From Persicaria tinctoria (lineage: Eukaryota > Streptophyta > Magnoliopsida > Caryophyllales > Polygonaceae), in contig JBANSL010000013.1 of the NCBI GenBank assembly GCA_037127255.1, positions 14,528,688 through 14,592,687 on the forward strand: a stretch of 64,000 nt of DNA, in the 5' to 3' direction. Shown piece by piece: positions 11,684-23,138 of this stretch. Made by a program: the position numbers and the translations under genes. The notes under the pieces are model-generated. The model was not told the origin of the DNA, searched no databases, and saw only the letters and a list, made by a program, of their open reading frames with translations. Position 1 is the first letter of the stretch. Every line of letters starts with the position of its first letter.

Positions 11684-14371
11684 CCTACAAGGTGACTCTC
11701 CCTACCTCTTCTTCCCGTGTATGGAGAGATTATTGCATCAGATTTCGTACCTAGTGGACTCGGGGAGCTGGAAACCCATTAAGCTTTATCGGAATGGGTC
11801 CAAACTCTCACACCTTTTCTTTGCTGATGATATACTCCTCTTCGCGGAGGCTTTGATAGGGCAAGTCGGCGTCATCAAGAACTGCTTGGAGGAGTTCTGT
11901 GGACTGTCGGGCCAAAAGGTAAGTCTTAGCAAGTCGAGATTCTTCATTTCCAAGAATGTGATTCCTAGCCTGGTGGAGGTCATTAGTTAGAGAAGCGGCA
12001 TCGATGCTACAAATATGGACTTGGGTCACTATCTAGGAGTTCCCCTACTACACAAAAGGATCGAAGGGAAAGATTTTGAAATTATTTTTGATAAGTTCTC
12101 TAGGAAGCTGGCAAGCTGGAAGACTAATGTGATGAGCTTCGCCGGTAGAGTCACCCTCACGAAAGCGGTTCTTGGTGCACTGCTTGTGTACTGTATGGGA
12201 GCTGTCATGCTGCCCACCAGTGTGTGCAAGAAAGTTGATAAGCAGAAAATTTATCTGGGGATCTACGAATTCGAAGCGGAAGGTCCACAAAGTTGCTTGG
12301 GGGGAGTTGGTGAAACCGAAGATCCTCGGAGGCCTTGGGATCATGTACGTCAATGGAGGAGCTGAATAAAGCGCTCATAGCCAAGATGAGTTGGCGGTTC
12401 ATCATTGAGGATACAGGGACGTGGAGGAATGTGCTTATAGAGAAGTACATCGGGACGACGCTCGGGCCTTCTACTGCTGCGTCTCATGTCTGGAAAGGAA
12501 TTAGACGCGGCTTGGGAGATATTGTTAGTCCAGGGCTGAGATGGAACATACGTGACGGGGTTAGCGTGGATTTTTGGAGAGACAGCTGAATTGAAGAGGA
12601 ACCTTTGTGCAATCAGATGGGTGTCGATGACAGCAGGCTGCCGAAGTGGAGGGTTGCGGATGTGTGGGATTTTGAAAGAGGCTGGAAGTGGGAGGAGTTC
12701 GGGCAAATGCTGAAACCTGGGACGCTGCTGAAATTAGCGGCGGTGGGGTGTACCACGGGAGAAGATCTTCCATGCTGGAAATTCAATCCCGATGGTGAAT
12801 ACTCGGTGAAATCGGGCTACCTATCGGTGTGCGGTTGGCGTACCTCGTCAGGTAATGATTTCACTTTCTTTAAAGCTATTTGGAAGCTTAAAACGAACGA
12901 GAGAGTTCGCTATTTTATTTGGTTGTGCTGCAAGGATGGAGTTCTCACCAACTTGGAGAGGGTGAGGCAGGGCTTTGGCACCTCCTCCCGTTGTCCAGTT
13001 TGTGGTGAATTCGAAGAAACCCTCGAGAACCTGTTCAGAGATTGTGGTACTGCTAGGATTTTTTTGGTGCAGGGCACAAGGGAGCGCGGAATTGCTTGGA
13101 ATTGGGACACTCCGTTCGCGTCCTGGATGAGAGCTAACATATTGGATACAAGCCGGGTGAGAGAGGGTGTTGATCGAATGGAATGCCGTCTTCGCGATTG
13201 GTCTATGGAAGATCTAGAAGAGGAGGAACCATGTCACCTTCGAAGGAAGTGCAGGAGAGCCCTTGTGCTGGTCTTTCTGCAAGGACTGGGCAAAGGATTA
13301 CAGTAACGCTATGAAGAAGGTGAACATTAACACGGTCAGCAATCGCATGAGGCGAGGTACTACCAAGTGGATTGCTCCGGAGATGGGTTGGACAAAAGTT
13401 AACTCTGATGGCGCGAGTAGAAATGGGAGAGGTGCTGCCGCTGGAGGAGTTGTTCGCGACGAAGAAGCTATAAGTGGGTTGGAGGCTATGCCGTCAACCT
13501 GGGCGTCTATTCTGCTCTCATGGCGGAAGGATGGGGACTCCTCAAGGGATTAGAGTGGGCTTGGAATGCGGGATATCGAAAAGTGATTGTTAAGTCGGAC
13601 TCTGAAGTTTTAGTGAGGCTTGTATTGTATCCAACCGGATCAAGCGCACTCATCCGATGTTTAGCCTGGTCGTTCAGTGCCAATGCTTCCTTTGTAGAGA
13701 TTGAGAGATCCAATTTCGTCATATTTTTCGCAAGGCGAACTCGGCTGCTGATGCGGTGGCCAAATTTGCTCTTAGTTTACCGGTTGGTTTTCATAGGGTA
13801 GATTCCGCCCCTTTGGGTGTGGAGGATTTGATCATTGTAGACGCTGAGGGGGGATTCGCGCATGTGGAATTCCCCTACCCTTGACTCTATTATTTAGGGG
13901 TGGGCGCGGGACGGGACGGGACGGGACGGAGGTCGTCCCACATAATTTTTGCGGGACAGGACCGGGACCGGGACGGGACGGGCCTTGTCCCTCAAATAAA
14001 AAAATTATTAAAAAAACTCCAATTTTTTATAAATATATTGCGATTCTCAAAAGCGTAATAAATATATATGTATATTTTTTTATATTTTGCAGGTTCTCAT
14101 ATATGCGTACGCATTTATACTCGTGTACATGTATATAAACACCGATGCAGTGTGTATATATATGGTCTTACATTGGAGGATGTAGTGTATATCTATATAT
14201 GACTAAATTACAGTATGTAGTATATATACACACACTATATAATATTACAGTGTGTACGAAATATATATTATAGTGTGTACGTATGTAATATATATACAAA
14301 CTATATATATATATATACACACACTATAATACATACTCTATATCCTAATATTATATATATATATAGTATTA

Positions 14372-14404
<33 letters not shown>

Positions 14405-14672
14405 AAAATATTAATATTATTATTTTTTATTATTTTTATAATAAATTATTATTATTATTATTATAAAATATTATTATTATTATTATTATATGTGTGCGGG
14501 ACGGGATTTGCGGGATCCCGCCGGGTCGTCCCGCGTCCCGTCCCGCATCACTTTTCCGAGACGGGTCCGGGACGGGACCGGGATTTGCGGGATTTGTGCC
14601 CACCCCTACTATTATTATTTGTTGCTTATAGAAGGGGACCTGATCCCCGGGTGTTTCATAAAAAAAAAAAAA
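11684..14672 (+). pseudogene. Decayed, 5'-truncated LINE (non-LTR retrotransposon) ORF2
   Basis: Fragments of a plant LINE polyprotein follow in order in three shifting frames. The reverse transcriptase core comes first (QGDSPYLFFPCMERL, then the catalytic FADDILLF near 11820-11845), then its thumb-like region (LGHYLGVPLLHKRI, SFAGRVTLTKAVL at 12018-12190). The zinc-binding RT-associated domain (FFKAIWKLKTNERVRYFIW, SRCPVCGEFEETLENLF) is at 12865-13045. An RNase H domain at 13370-13800 shows WTKVNSDGA, then AEGWGLLKGLEWAW and VKSDSEVL in another frame. Two codons are missing from the usual QGDPLSPYLF motif. Stops and frameshifts make it non-functional. A poly(A) tail at 14660-14672 marks the 3' end. 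Sequence upstream of 11684 lacks the endonuclease and ORF1, so it is 5' truncated. No target-site duplication was found. Confidence 0.85.
13895..14608. mobile_element. Non-autonomous hAT element, GGGACGGGAC family, TSD CTATTATT
   Basis: Terminal inverted repeats TAGGGGTGGGC / GCCCACCCCTA are flanked by a perfect 8-bp duplication CTATTATT (13887-13894 and 14609-14616), which defines hAT. Subterminal arrays of GGGACGGGAC sit at both ends around an AT-rich core with (TAT)n. It lies in the 3' UTR of the LINE. The core matches, in reverse orientation, the element at 30419-31191. Confidence 0.9.
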
Positions 14673-15147
14673 TTAAGGCTAGTCGTTAGCGCAACAATTA
14701 AAAACCTTGAACCGGTCTCATGTTGGTGGTGAACAAAGCTCCTAAGGTCATGTGCACCCGAGAGCACATCTTCGGGCCCTTAACCCACTTTTTCTCCGCC
14801 ACATCAGTATAAGAACACTTATTCAACTTTTTACTAATTCTACCAACATCCGTCCATCCTACCATCGAACACTTAACCTATTTTTAATCATTAAAGTTAT
14901 AAATTATTTTTTAACTCAAATATATAACAAATGGGTGTCTATAAGTAGATAAAATTAAATCACATACAAATATATATTTTTAAAAATATAATATAAAAAT
15001 TTGATCCTAGAATTTGATTTTTTCAAAAAAAACAACAGCACTATGTACACATGGCATCATGCCATTGGATGGTGTATGTGCCCTTCTTATGCTTTTATGT
15101 TGAACAGTGTCCAAGCACTTACCGCTTCCTTGCTCTGGGGTGTCGCT
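14673..15147. other. Intergenic, no gene recognised
   Basis: AT-rich sequence between the LINE poly(A) tail and the next hAT element. Nothing supportable. Confidence 0.5.
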
Positions 15148-15155
15148 CCTACGAG

Positions 15156-15546
15156 TAGGGCTGATATTCGAGCCGAACGAGCCGAGTATTACTTGTTCAT
15201 ATTTAGTTCATTTAGGATATGAACGAGCTCGAGCCGAGCCTAAATTTTAACTCGAGCTTAAAAATGTGCTCATGTTCGGCTCGCTTAGGAAATGAGCGAG
15301 CTCGAGCCGAGCTTTTTTCGAGCTTTATGCAATTCTACTTGCTCATTATACAGTAACTTTAAGAAAATTTTAGAAATTTCATAAAATTCGAGCTATTCAA
15401 GTTTAATTCGAACAAGCCGAGCTTTGGACCGAACTTAAAAATGTGCTCATACTCGGCTTGTTTAGAAAATGAACGAGATCGAGTCGAGTTTTATACGAGC
15501 CAAACCCGAGCCGATCACGAGTAGCTTGTCTCACATACCACCCCTA
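15156..15546. mobile_element. Short hAT element with GAGCCGAGC subterminal repeats
   Basis: Begins TAGGGCTG and ends CACCCCTA, flanked by CCTACGAG (15148-15155) and CCTACAAG (15547-15554), an 8-bp duplication with one mismatch. Subterminal CGAGCCGAGC / GCTCGAGCC motifs recur in both orientations. 391 bp, no coding capacity. Confidence 0.8.
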
Positions 15547-15701
15547 CCTACAAGGACAATATTGGAGTGCCGCTTCACCATATTAATTTTTTTAATATTT
15601 TTTTTGGCGACGTGACCCTCAGAACATGAAAGTGCTGCTCGGGTGTGCATGACCTAAAATACTGCATACTCTATGTCTCAAGAGACTAAACGTGTTAGGG
15701 G

Positions 15702-16090
15702 CAGGGGCGGATCTAGAAAAAATTTCAGGGTGGACACAATTTTGTTTAAAATATTAAAAGAATATATTAAAATTATTTCTTAATATTTTAGAATTATAAA
15801 TAAATTCTTATTGCTTGATTATGAAATACAGTACTTATTAAATTATATAATAATTTTAAAATATTGAAAATAAGAATGAAAAAAAAATTAAAGAAAAAAT
15901 GGATCTACTAGAATTTGAACAAGGGTTGATTTACAACTTATTTATGATTGAGGTGGGCTCGATCAATAAGCCACTTAAATACTTATGTTTTCTTTTCTAA
16001 TTTTTTTTATATAACCTGGACTGGGCTACCATATACTTGTATATTTTTTTTGGACCGGGGTGAGCGATGACCCGGTAATGCCCACCCCTA
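15702..16090. mobile_element. Short hAT-like element with internal tRNA-like boxes
   Basis: Starts CAGGGGCGGATCTAG and ends GCCCACCCCTA. Flanks GTTAGGGG and GTTAGAGA agree at 6 of 8 positions, consistent with a decayed 8-bp duplication. On the minus strand it carries an A-box-like TGGCTTATTG (complement at 15964-15973) and a B-box-like TGTTCAAATTC (complement at 15911-15921). Confidence 0.6.
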
Positions 16091-16099
16091 GTTAGAGAT

Positions 16100-17380
16100 T
16101 GTTAACTCGGATGAGTCCGGTGGAGTCAAGACGCTGGAGGGAGGTCGGCTGGGCCCGGTGGAGTCAAGACGCCGGAGGGAGATCATGTGTGCGGGCCTAC
16201 ATACGGGAAATTTAAACAACACATAAATCCAACGGGACTACATCTCATGACCAATTGACAATGAGAGGAGTAACCTCGATTTGTAATTAAATGGCGTTTT
16301 AGAATTTACAGTATCACACACAGTAAAGAACAAGGTTTTGGAGCTGACTAACTGTATTTTTTGGGAGTATTTAAAAAAGGAGGACACGTGGGAGATATAT
16401 ATTAAGTGGATGATACTCTACCCCTCTCTCCCCTCCCTAAACAAATTAATCCCTTCGTATCGCAATACTTGTTGTTTTAACTTTATACACGGAAGTAGCA
16501 TAGTCATCATACTCGGCTTCGAAGAACTGATGCTCTGACCTCTGCTATTGCCAGAAGGGATCAGAGATAGTCCAACATCTGGTATGAGCAAAATTAAGGG
16601 ATTAGAAACAGAAGAAAATAAAATCATAAGCCTCGAAATCTTCAACAGCTGGTATAAAGCCCTCCCATAGAAATGAAAATAGATTTGGAACTCCTCTTCA
16701 GCAGCTGGTATAAAACCCACCCACAAAAACACTACAATTTTGAATTGAACTTACCCTATATCAATGGCAGCTTCGTGAGGGGAGTTCGTGGTGGAGCAGT
16801 GTATTCAGGTTGGTAAGGCTGTTTGAGAAAACAATATACTAGAAATCAATTATCAGCCATGCCAATACACAACGCCACAGATGTGCACCCTTCTTACAAG
16901 TGAAATAATGGAAAAAGACAAGGAAAATGGATTATATGTAGCTCAGATATGAAGTTCCAAATATTTGAAAAAGACAAACTAATTAATATTTAAGTTTAAG
17001 GTACAACCACAATCCATTGCAAAGCTCAAGTATGCTTAAGCATTTCTAGTTTTCAAAAACACTAAGTGGAGAGCTTCATATAATTAAACATAGCATCAAG
17101 TTGTTAAATAAACAGGATATGTATCCAAAGGTCGAGAATATATCACTTAAAAATTCTTGTACCGCATAAAACACTGATTTCTTACCAGCATTATGTATAA
17201 GAATATAAAAAGCTCTTATCTAAGCTATTTAATTTATCAACAGAATTATGTATAAGAATATAAAAAGCTCTTATCTAAGCAATCACCATGGAATGGAAAA
17301 CCAACCCTATCTATGAAGAAGCATGACAGAGAGAAATAATGACTATGACAGAGAAATAAGCACATAGGCAAACCAACCTG
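16100..17380. other. Intergenic; old LTR-like piece, no gene recognised
   Basis: 16110-16290 has a duplicated GGTGGAGTCAAGACGC segment and sequence resembling plant LTR ends (CCAATTGACAATGAGAGGAG). The rest is AT-rich. 17172-17280 contains a roughly 50-bp direct repeat (AATTATGTATAAGAATATAAAAAGC type). No coding region is supported. Confidence 0.4.
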
Positions 17381-17389
17381 AATTCTTAC

Positions 17390-18600
17390 TAGCATTATCA
17401 AGCACATTCATTCTCTCAACCACACTAGCAAAATGCTTTTTAGCTTTCCCCTTCCATGTTTCTTCAAAATCAGCAAGTTCATCTGCAGATAATGCAAGTC
17501 AATAGCTAATCAACACCAGCTCTGATATAGACTGTCAGCCACATACTCCAACTGAACACGGCAATACCTTGGTTGAGGTTGTGCAATGTTCGCATATTAT
17601 CCACTTTACCATCTGAATGGAGGTTCCTTGTCAAGGTATGGCCCTACAATGAAAAAAATAGCACTCTTTACTTTCAACTACATGATGTGAAGATTAAGTA
17701 TTAACTAAATATATAATCGTCCGAACTAAACCTAAGAACAGAAATAATGACACAAGAATACTATCATTATTTCCATTTGATTAATTCCTTATTATAAATT
17801 CCCCTAGAGACCTGATGAAGTGCATGTGCAGTAGAGCTGTCGGCTTCTTTGTGCTCTTCAAATGTCACCTTGACCACAAAATTTATAGCATGTTAATCAA
17901 GATAAGCAATGAGAGATGGTGGGACACAAAATGATAAGGTAAATGAAGATGCAACAAGTTCTCAATAACATGATATAACTTGAGCAGAGCTCTTACTCCA
18001 TCACTTCCTGTTCTTCTGGTTGAAGATGCAACAAGTTTTCAATAACATGATATAACTTGAAGATTTAGTGTAATATGATATGAAGTAAGAGCAGAGCTCT
18101 TACTTCATATCATATTTCAGCCAAGGCATTTTTTTCTTCATCAAATCAGCCTTTAAGGGCAACAAAACAGGCAATAATCAGATTAAAGCTACAAAAGATA
18201 AACAATACAGTTAAAGAGACAAACCTTAGCTAGAAGTTCATCTCTTTGACGAACTCGTTCTACATCTCTTTCTATCCCAGCATTGAGGCCCTTCTCCTGA
18301 TTCAATGATTCTCTGATCCTGTCCATAGCCTTAAAAAGGATAATCATACAATCAAAACTTGATGTTGAAAAAAGCAAATTCCAAAAATGTGTGACAACTA
18401 ATTTCAGGAATATGTTTGGCTAACAAACTCACATTCTGGAGCCTTTCTAGTTCTTCACTTCTCTGTATAAGTACATCATGTTGGAATGGAAGTTGAGGAT
18501 CACCAATGGCCTTTTCTGTCTCACGGAGAAGATCCACAGGGGTTAACTTATCAAACTCACAAACGCGATCTTGTGGCAAAAACTAAAACAAAAATGAAAC
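17390..18600 (-). pseudogene. SMC5-like gene fragment (captured exons)
   Basis: Two exon-like blocks on the minus strand match the N-terminal coiled-coil start of plant SMC5, a subunit of the SMC5/6 DNA-repair complex. 18581-18435 encodes FLPQDRVCEFDKLTPVDLL and continues GDPQLPFQHD. 18330-18224 encodes SLNQEKGLNAGIERDVERV followed by RQRDELLAK. Splice signals (TTTTAG before FLPQ, GTGAGT after LQN) survive. Further minus-strand exon-like blocks at about 17870-17812, 17656-17575 and 17490-17400 (FEEHKEADSS, TLTRNLHSDGKVDNM, ELADFEETWKGKAKKHF) are not recognised. The ATPase head exons upstream and downstream are absent, so it cannot encode SMC5. The best reading is a captured fragment in a transposon. 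Confidence 0.65.
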
Positions 18601-18789
18601 ACAGATGTCAACCAACGTGTCCTGAATCAACAATAGGTACGTCATTACTTAGCATGATGGAGAAAATGGGTAGGCATACACCAGAAATCTGTCATAAAAT
18701 CAAGTAGTGAGCAATAGAAAGAAAATACTCAAGCTGCTTATCTTCTAAGCTAAAATTTCACCGAGTAAAATCTGTCATGTTTTAGGCCG

Positions 18790-19342
18790 AGATAAAATCA
18801 AATACAGACTTGAGATCACGGTGGATGATCCTCAATCGAGAATCTTGATGAAGATACAAGAGCCCTTTTGCAATCCCACAAATGATATTAAATCGCGTTT
18901 CCCAATCTAAAGAGGCTCGTTTTGTTGGATCTACATCAAACGATGTCAAAAGGTAGGCATATATGGTAACTTTAAATCAAGGATGAGGTACCTTCAGGTA
19001 TAAGCTTAGAAAGAGAGTTGAAACATACCGAAGAGTACTTTGTCTAGACTTGAGTTTGGGAGATACTCGTACACAAGAATCTGCAGTGCCCTGCCCGGAG
19101 TTGGACATAGAAAGCCTCTTCACTGCTATTTCTTGGCCATTCTCCAACTTACCCTACGTGTTTTAATTAACAATTGAAGCTTTATTCTTTAATTAGGTTA
19201 CATATGTTTATATAAAAACAGTCCAAGTATCCATTACCTTGTATACATCCCCAAATCCGCCTTCTCCAAGCTTCCTGTCAAGAGCAAAATTATGCGTAGA
19301 GGCGCACACTTTGTTGAAAATTTCACCAGAAATCTGTCATAA
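18790..19342 (-). pseudogene. Receptor-like kinase fragment, internally deleted
   Basis: Three minus-strand blocks come from a CRK/DUF26-type kinase domain. 19342-19238 encodes the P-loop exon (HNFALDRKLGEGGFGDVYK). 19158-19028 starts [15 protein letters not shown], then jumps within the exon to ILVYEYLPNSSLDKVLF in another frame, so an internal deletion has joined the two parts. 18935-18800 encodes [19 protein letters not shown] through RIIHRDLK and then breaks off before the DFG motif. The catalytic loop is truncated and the frame is shifted, so it is a pseudogene. It does not match the CRK gene at 7.6 kb closely enough to be a recent copy. Confidence 0.8.
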
Positions 19343-20044
19343 AATCAAATACAGTCTTGTTTTAGGCCGAGATACATGATACGTCATTAATTGTGCATCA
19401 GATTCATCGAGTAAAATATGCGGTGCACAAGGGTTCAAATCAAAGAAACACCGAGACTTGCGACTCGACACAGATTCGAACCCAGAAGCACCGAGACCTG
19501 CGACACCTGCAAACCCCACCTAGTGGGACAACACAGATTCGTACGGGAGAGGGCGAACACTGCAGGAGGAGAGGGTGAAGTGCGACAGAGGCTGAAGAGA
19601 AGTACGAACCTGTCGAGGAGGGCGAATGCAACGTTTGACCGGTTGAACCTCTGCAATTGACAAGGGCAATGGCGAACGGCGAACAGAAAACAGCGGGAGA
19701 GAGGGCAATGGCGACGGCAAACAGCTGGTGAGAGGCCAATGGCCGGCAAACGGCGAGCAGAGGGAGCAACGGAGCGAACGACGAACGACCCACAAACGCA
19801 ATTGAGAGCGAGGGCGAGGGCGAACACCTTGGACTACAAACAAAGGGCAATTCGCTACATTTGACAATGGAATGAACAGGTTTGAAGCACCAATGGTGAT
19901 CTCCTTCAACCATAGATTGAACTGGTTTGCAGCTTCCATCGCCGATGTACAGTTTCTACTTTCTAGGGTTCTTTCGGTTTTTTTTTTTATAATTCTGAAA
20001 GGTAGATTAAAAAAAAACCATCTCTAATATAAATTGGAAAAGGG

Positions 20045-20263
20045 TTCTTTCGGGTGTTTAATTAAAGAATTCCCGATAGAAATTAGTATTTTCTAGCGAG
20101 TTACCTAATAACTCCTCACGTAATATACTCGATTTTTTAAAAAACAAATAAACCCACATCTATCGGGAGTTTTTATAAAAAAACCCTTGCGAGTTTCGTC
20201 TTTCAGGGGTTTTATTAAACACCCGAGAAAATTTGCCCGTAAGATATACAATCTGTACTAGTG
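20045..20263. mobile_element. Right end of a CACTA-like element
   Basis: The complement of 20263 downward reads CACTAGTACAGATTGTATAT, a CACTA-type terminus. Internal short repeats (ACTCCCGATAG, CGGGTGTTTAATAAA) occur in both orientations. No partner terminus was found within the preceding 5 kb, so the other end is missing or diverged. The SMC5 and kinase fragments lie on the inner side of this end. Confidence 0.5.
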
Positions 20264-20310
20264 AAGTATTGCGATACGGAGGGAGGACTCCGTATCATAG
20301 AAAAAAAAAA

Positions 20311-21784
20311 GGGCAATTCCGTTTGGTGTCCCTGAGGTTTTGGCAATTCCGCTTGGTGTCTCAAGGTTTTTTTTTGTCCGGATGGTGCCCCTGAGTTTTG
20401 TCAAAAGTCCGCCTCATGCCCAAAACTCATATTTTCACTTTTTAAAATGAATAAAACGGCCCATTATTTTCCCTTATTTCACAAAACCTCTTTTACTTTT
20501 TAACAATGAACAAAATTACCTATTATTTAACTAAGTTCAAGATAAAATTGAAAAAACCACCTTTATTTCTAAAATTTAACAAAATCACATATTATTTCCA
20601 AAACTTTTTATCACAAAATCACCCTTCTTTCAAAAAAATTTAAAACAAAATTATGGGGTTGTGAATATTATACAAAAGACATATTAGTTTCCAATTTCCA
20701 TACTTTGAAAAAATAAAATAAAAACGCTCGTTATTTTTTCCAAAAAAATATTTAACACCTATTATTTTCCAAAATAATATTTTACCTATAACTCACTAAA
20801 TTTTAAAAATTGTAAATGCGGCTGCTCATACGGTGGCTTAATATTTTGGTAGTATATTTTTTTTTCGAGTCGATGCGTAAACTCGGACTTATTTTTTTGT
20901 AATTTAATATTTAGCCACAATAGTTCATTGTACAAGAAAGAAATACATTACAACTATCGTTTTCTTTTAATATTCGGTCTTCGGGTTTGACCTGACCTAA
21001 AAATGTCGGATCGAATCGAATTGACCCACCATGAACCATCCTAATTGATCAATCTAACCCAATACTTGATTAGAATTTTATTGAAAAAGAAAAAGTAATG
21101 TAAAAAATAAAGGGTTGATTTTTTTTTCCCAATACTCAATTAGAATAAAGAAGATTTTTTTATCCAAAGTATGGTTTTATGATTTTTCTTTTTCTTTTTG
21201 TAATTTATAGGCCAATTTTTTGAAAAAAAAAATTGGCCTCTAAATTAAAATAATGAATCTTTTATAAATAATACAGTAAGTGGTATTTTTTTTTCAAAAA
21301 ATATAAGGGGGAATTGATGCAAATTTTTTATAAATAATAAGTGGTATGTTATGTATGTACAATGTTTGGAAAATAATGAGTTTTTTTTTTTGCAAAATAT
21401 TAAAATAATGAATCTTTTATGTCATGTTAAAAATAAATGTTGATTTTCTTCAAAAAAAAATTTGTAACAATGGGTGAGTTTTTGCTAAAATTTTGGAAAT
21501 TATGTGTGATTTTATTGAAAAAATATATATAAGGTGTTTTTTTTTCACTTTTATGTTGGATTTAGTTAAATAATAGTTAATTTTATTCATTGTTAAAAAT
21601 AAAGGTGGTCTTGTGAAATAAGAAAAAATAATGGGCCGTTTTATTCATTTTAAAAAGTGAAAATATGAGTTTTGGGCATGAGGCGAACTTTTGACAAAAC
21701 TCAGGGGCACCATCCGGACAAAAAAAAACCTTGGGATACCAAGCGGAATTGCCAAAACCTCAGGGACACCAAACGGAATTTCCC
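20311..21784. mobile_element. Foldback/MULE-like element with very long inverted repeats
   Basis: Starts GGGCAATTCCGTTTGGTGTC and ends with its near complement at 21784. The inverted similarity extends over at least 270 bp at high identity, and more loosely over most of the element. Flanks are A-runs of 9-10 bp on both sides, consistent with a 9-bp MULE duplication but not diagnostic. No transposase frame. Confidence 0.75.
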
Positions 21785-21799
21785 AAAAAAAAAAGAGAT

Positions 21800-22275
21800 G
21801 GTACAGGATGATTTTCAAAATCTGAGAAACTTCCATTAATTAGGCAAATGTAAATACCTTTAAAATGGGTGACATTTAATTGCAAACGGAGGGGGCTTTT
21901 TTTTTGTTTACCACTAGCAAGCTGACATGCAACTGTTGTGCTAGCTTAAAGGTCGGCATAATTATAATAGCGGTGAAGGTTAGCATTATTACATAGTTAT
22001 GTTATGCCCTGCTATTACAAGAGGCTAACTCTTGTCAAGACCATCTCCATTGCTACTGATCTAGGTTGAATTGAGAAAGGGATGAGAAGATAGAAAGAAA
22101 AGAGGTGAGAAGTAGAGAGAAAGAGAGAATTACAGAAGATTGAACTTGAGAGGAAAAATAATTCATTTCTATATTGATGGCCCTTTCCTAGAGCTACAAA
22201 GATCCATTTATAGATCATCTCAACCGAGCCATAACAATACTCAGGGCCGTGCCAAACTAAACTGTAAAAACACAT
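21800..22275. other. Intergenic, LTR-like fragment, no gene
   Basis: 22015-22275 resembles the purine-rich end of a plant LTR (GAGAGAAAGAGAGAATTAC, then GATGGCCCTTTCCTAG), but no partner LTR was found. Confidence 0.3.
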
Positions 22276-22854
22276 ATGAACAACTGGCTTAGGGCCACTA
22301 CAGAATTTGAAGGAGGAAAAGATAAAGAGAGTGATAGGAAAAGACGAATAGGTAATAGAAAACGGACAAGGACAAATCAGAGGTGGAAAAAGCCCCCACC
22401 GGGATTTTTCAAACTCAATTTTGATGGCTCAGCACCAGACAATCACAACAACTCAGCTGGTTTCGTCATCCGAGATTGGGAGGGTGCCCCTATTGCTGCA
22501 AGGCTGGAGACAATTGGAAAACAGTCAGCCCTGTTGTCGGAGGCCCAGGCATTACGTTTAGGTGTAAAGAAGGCAATAGATTTGCGTTCTGAAAGACTAA
22601 TAATTGAAGGTGACTCCTTAATAATTATAAATTATCTTAAACAGGGGATGAAATGCCCATGGGAAATCGAAATGATAATGTCAGAAATATCATGTCTACT
22701 CCGTGGGTTTCGCAAAGTGAGATTCTTTCACATACTTCGCAAAGGTAATCAAGTGGCCGATTTTATTACTCGAATGGCCCGTTCTACCAGAAAACCGGAA
22801 TTGCTTACTGATCCAGGTCTCCTTGACCTCATCCGAAAGGATTCTATCGGATAG
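22276..22854 (+). CDS. RNase H-like domain protein, retroelement-derived
   Basis: An intact 192-codon frame encoding a single RNase H fold of the RVT_3 type found at the C-terminus of plant LINEs and in related domesticated proteins. The four acidic residues are present: D50 (KLNFDGSAPDN), E89 (SEAQALRLG), D113 (IIEGDSL) and D162 (GNQVADFI). The first 40 residues are Arg/Lys-rich. No reverse transcriptase lies upstream. The stop is followed at about 22887 by A-rich sequence that could be a retroposon tail. It is either an unusually intact 3' fragment of a LINE or a stand-alone RNase H gene. The intact frame supports the family call; function is uncertain. Confidence 0.7.
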   Translation: MNNWLRATTEFEGGKDKESDRKRRIGNRKRTRTNQRWKKPPPGFFKLNFDGSAPDNHNNSAGFVIRDWEGAPIAARLETIGKQSALLSEAQALRLGVKKAIDLRSERLIIEGDSLIIINYLKQGMKCPWEIEMIMSEISCLLRGFRKVRFFHILRKGNQVADFITRMARSTRKPELLTDPGLLDLIRKDSIG

Positions 22855-23138
22855 CGCATCGGCGTATCCGAATTCTTACCTAATAAAAAAAAACAAAAAA
22901 AAAACGACCTCAATCTCCAGCTTTCACGTTCTCTCATAAATAACCTCTTTCGTCCGTTCATTCTGAGAAATGATGAAGGTCCCTGTGTGGGAACCAATTG
23001 TTGTGTTAACGCCTGACTTGAGATGAAAGGCCTCATTTTTCCAGTAGAAGAAATTGACAGCGAGAGAAAACAGAAGAAAGAAGAGAAAGACACGGATGAA
23101 CAAATATAGAACATTATATTACCCGTAAACGATTATAA
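22855..23138. other. A-rich tail and intergenic sequence
   Basis: Interrupted poly(A) at 22886-22908 follows the RNase H ORF. The remainder shows nothing recognisable. Confidence 0.4.
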
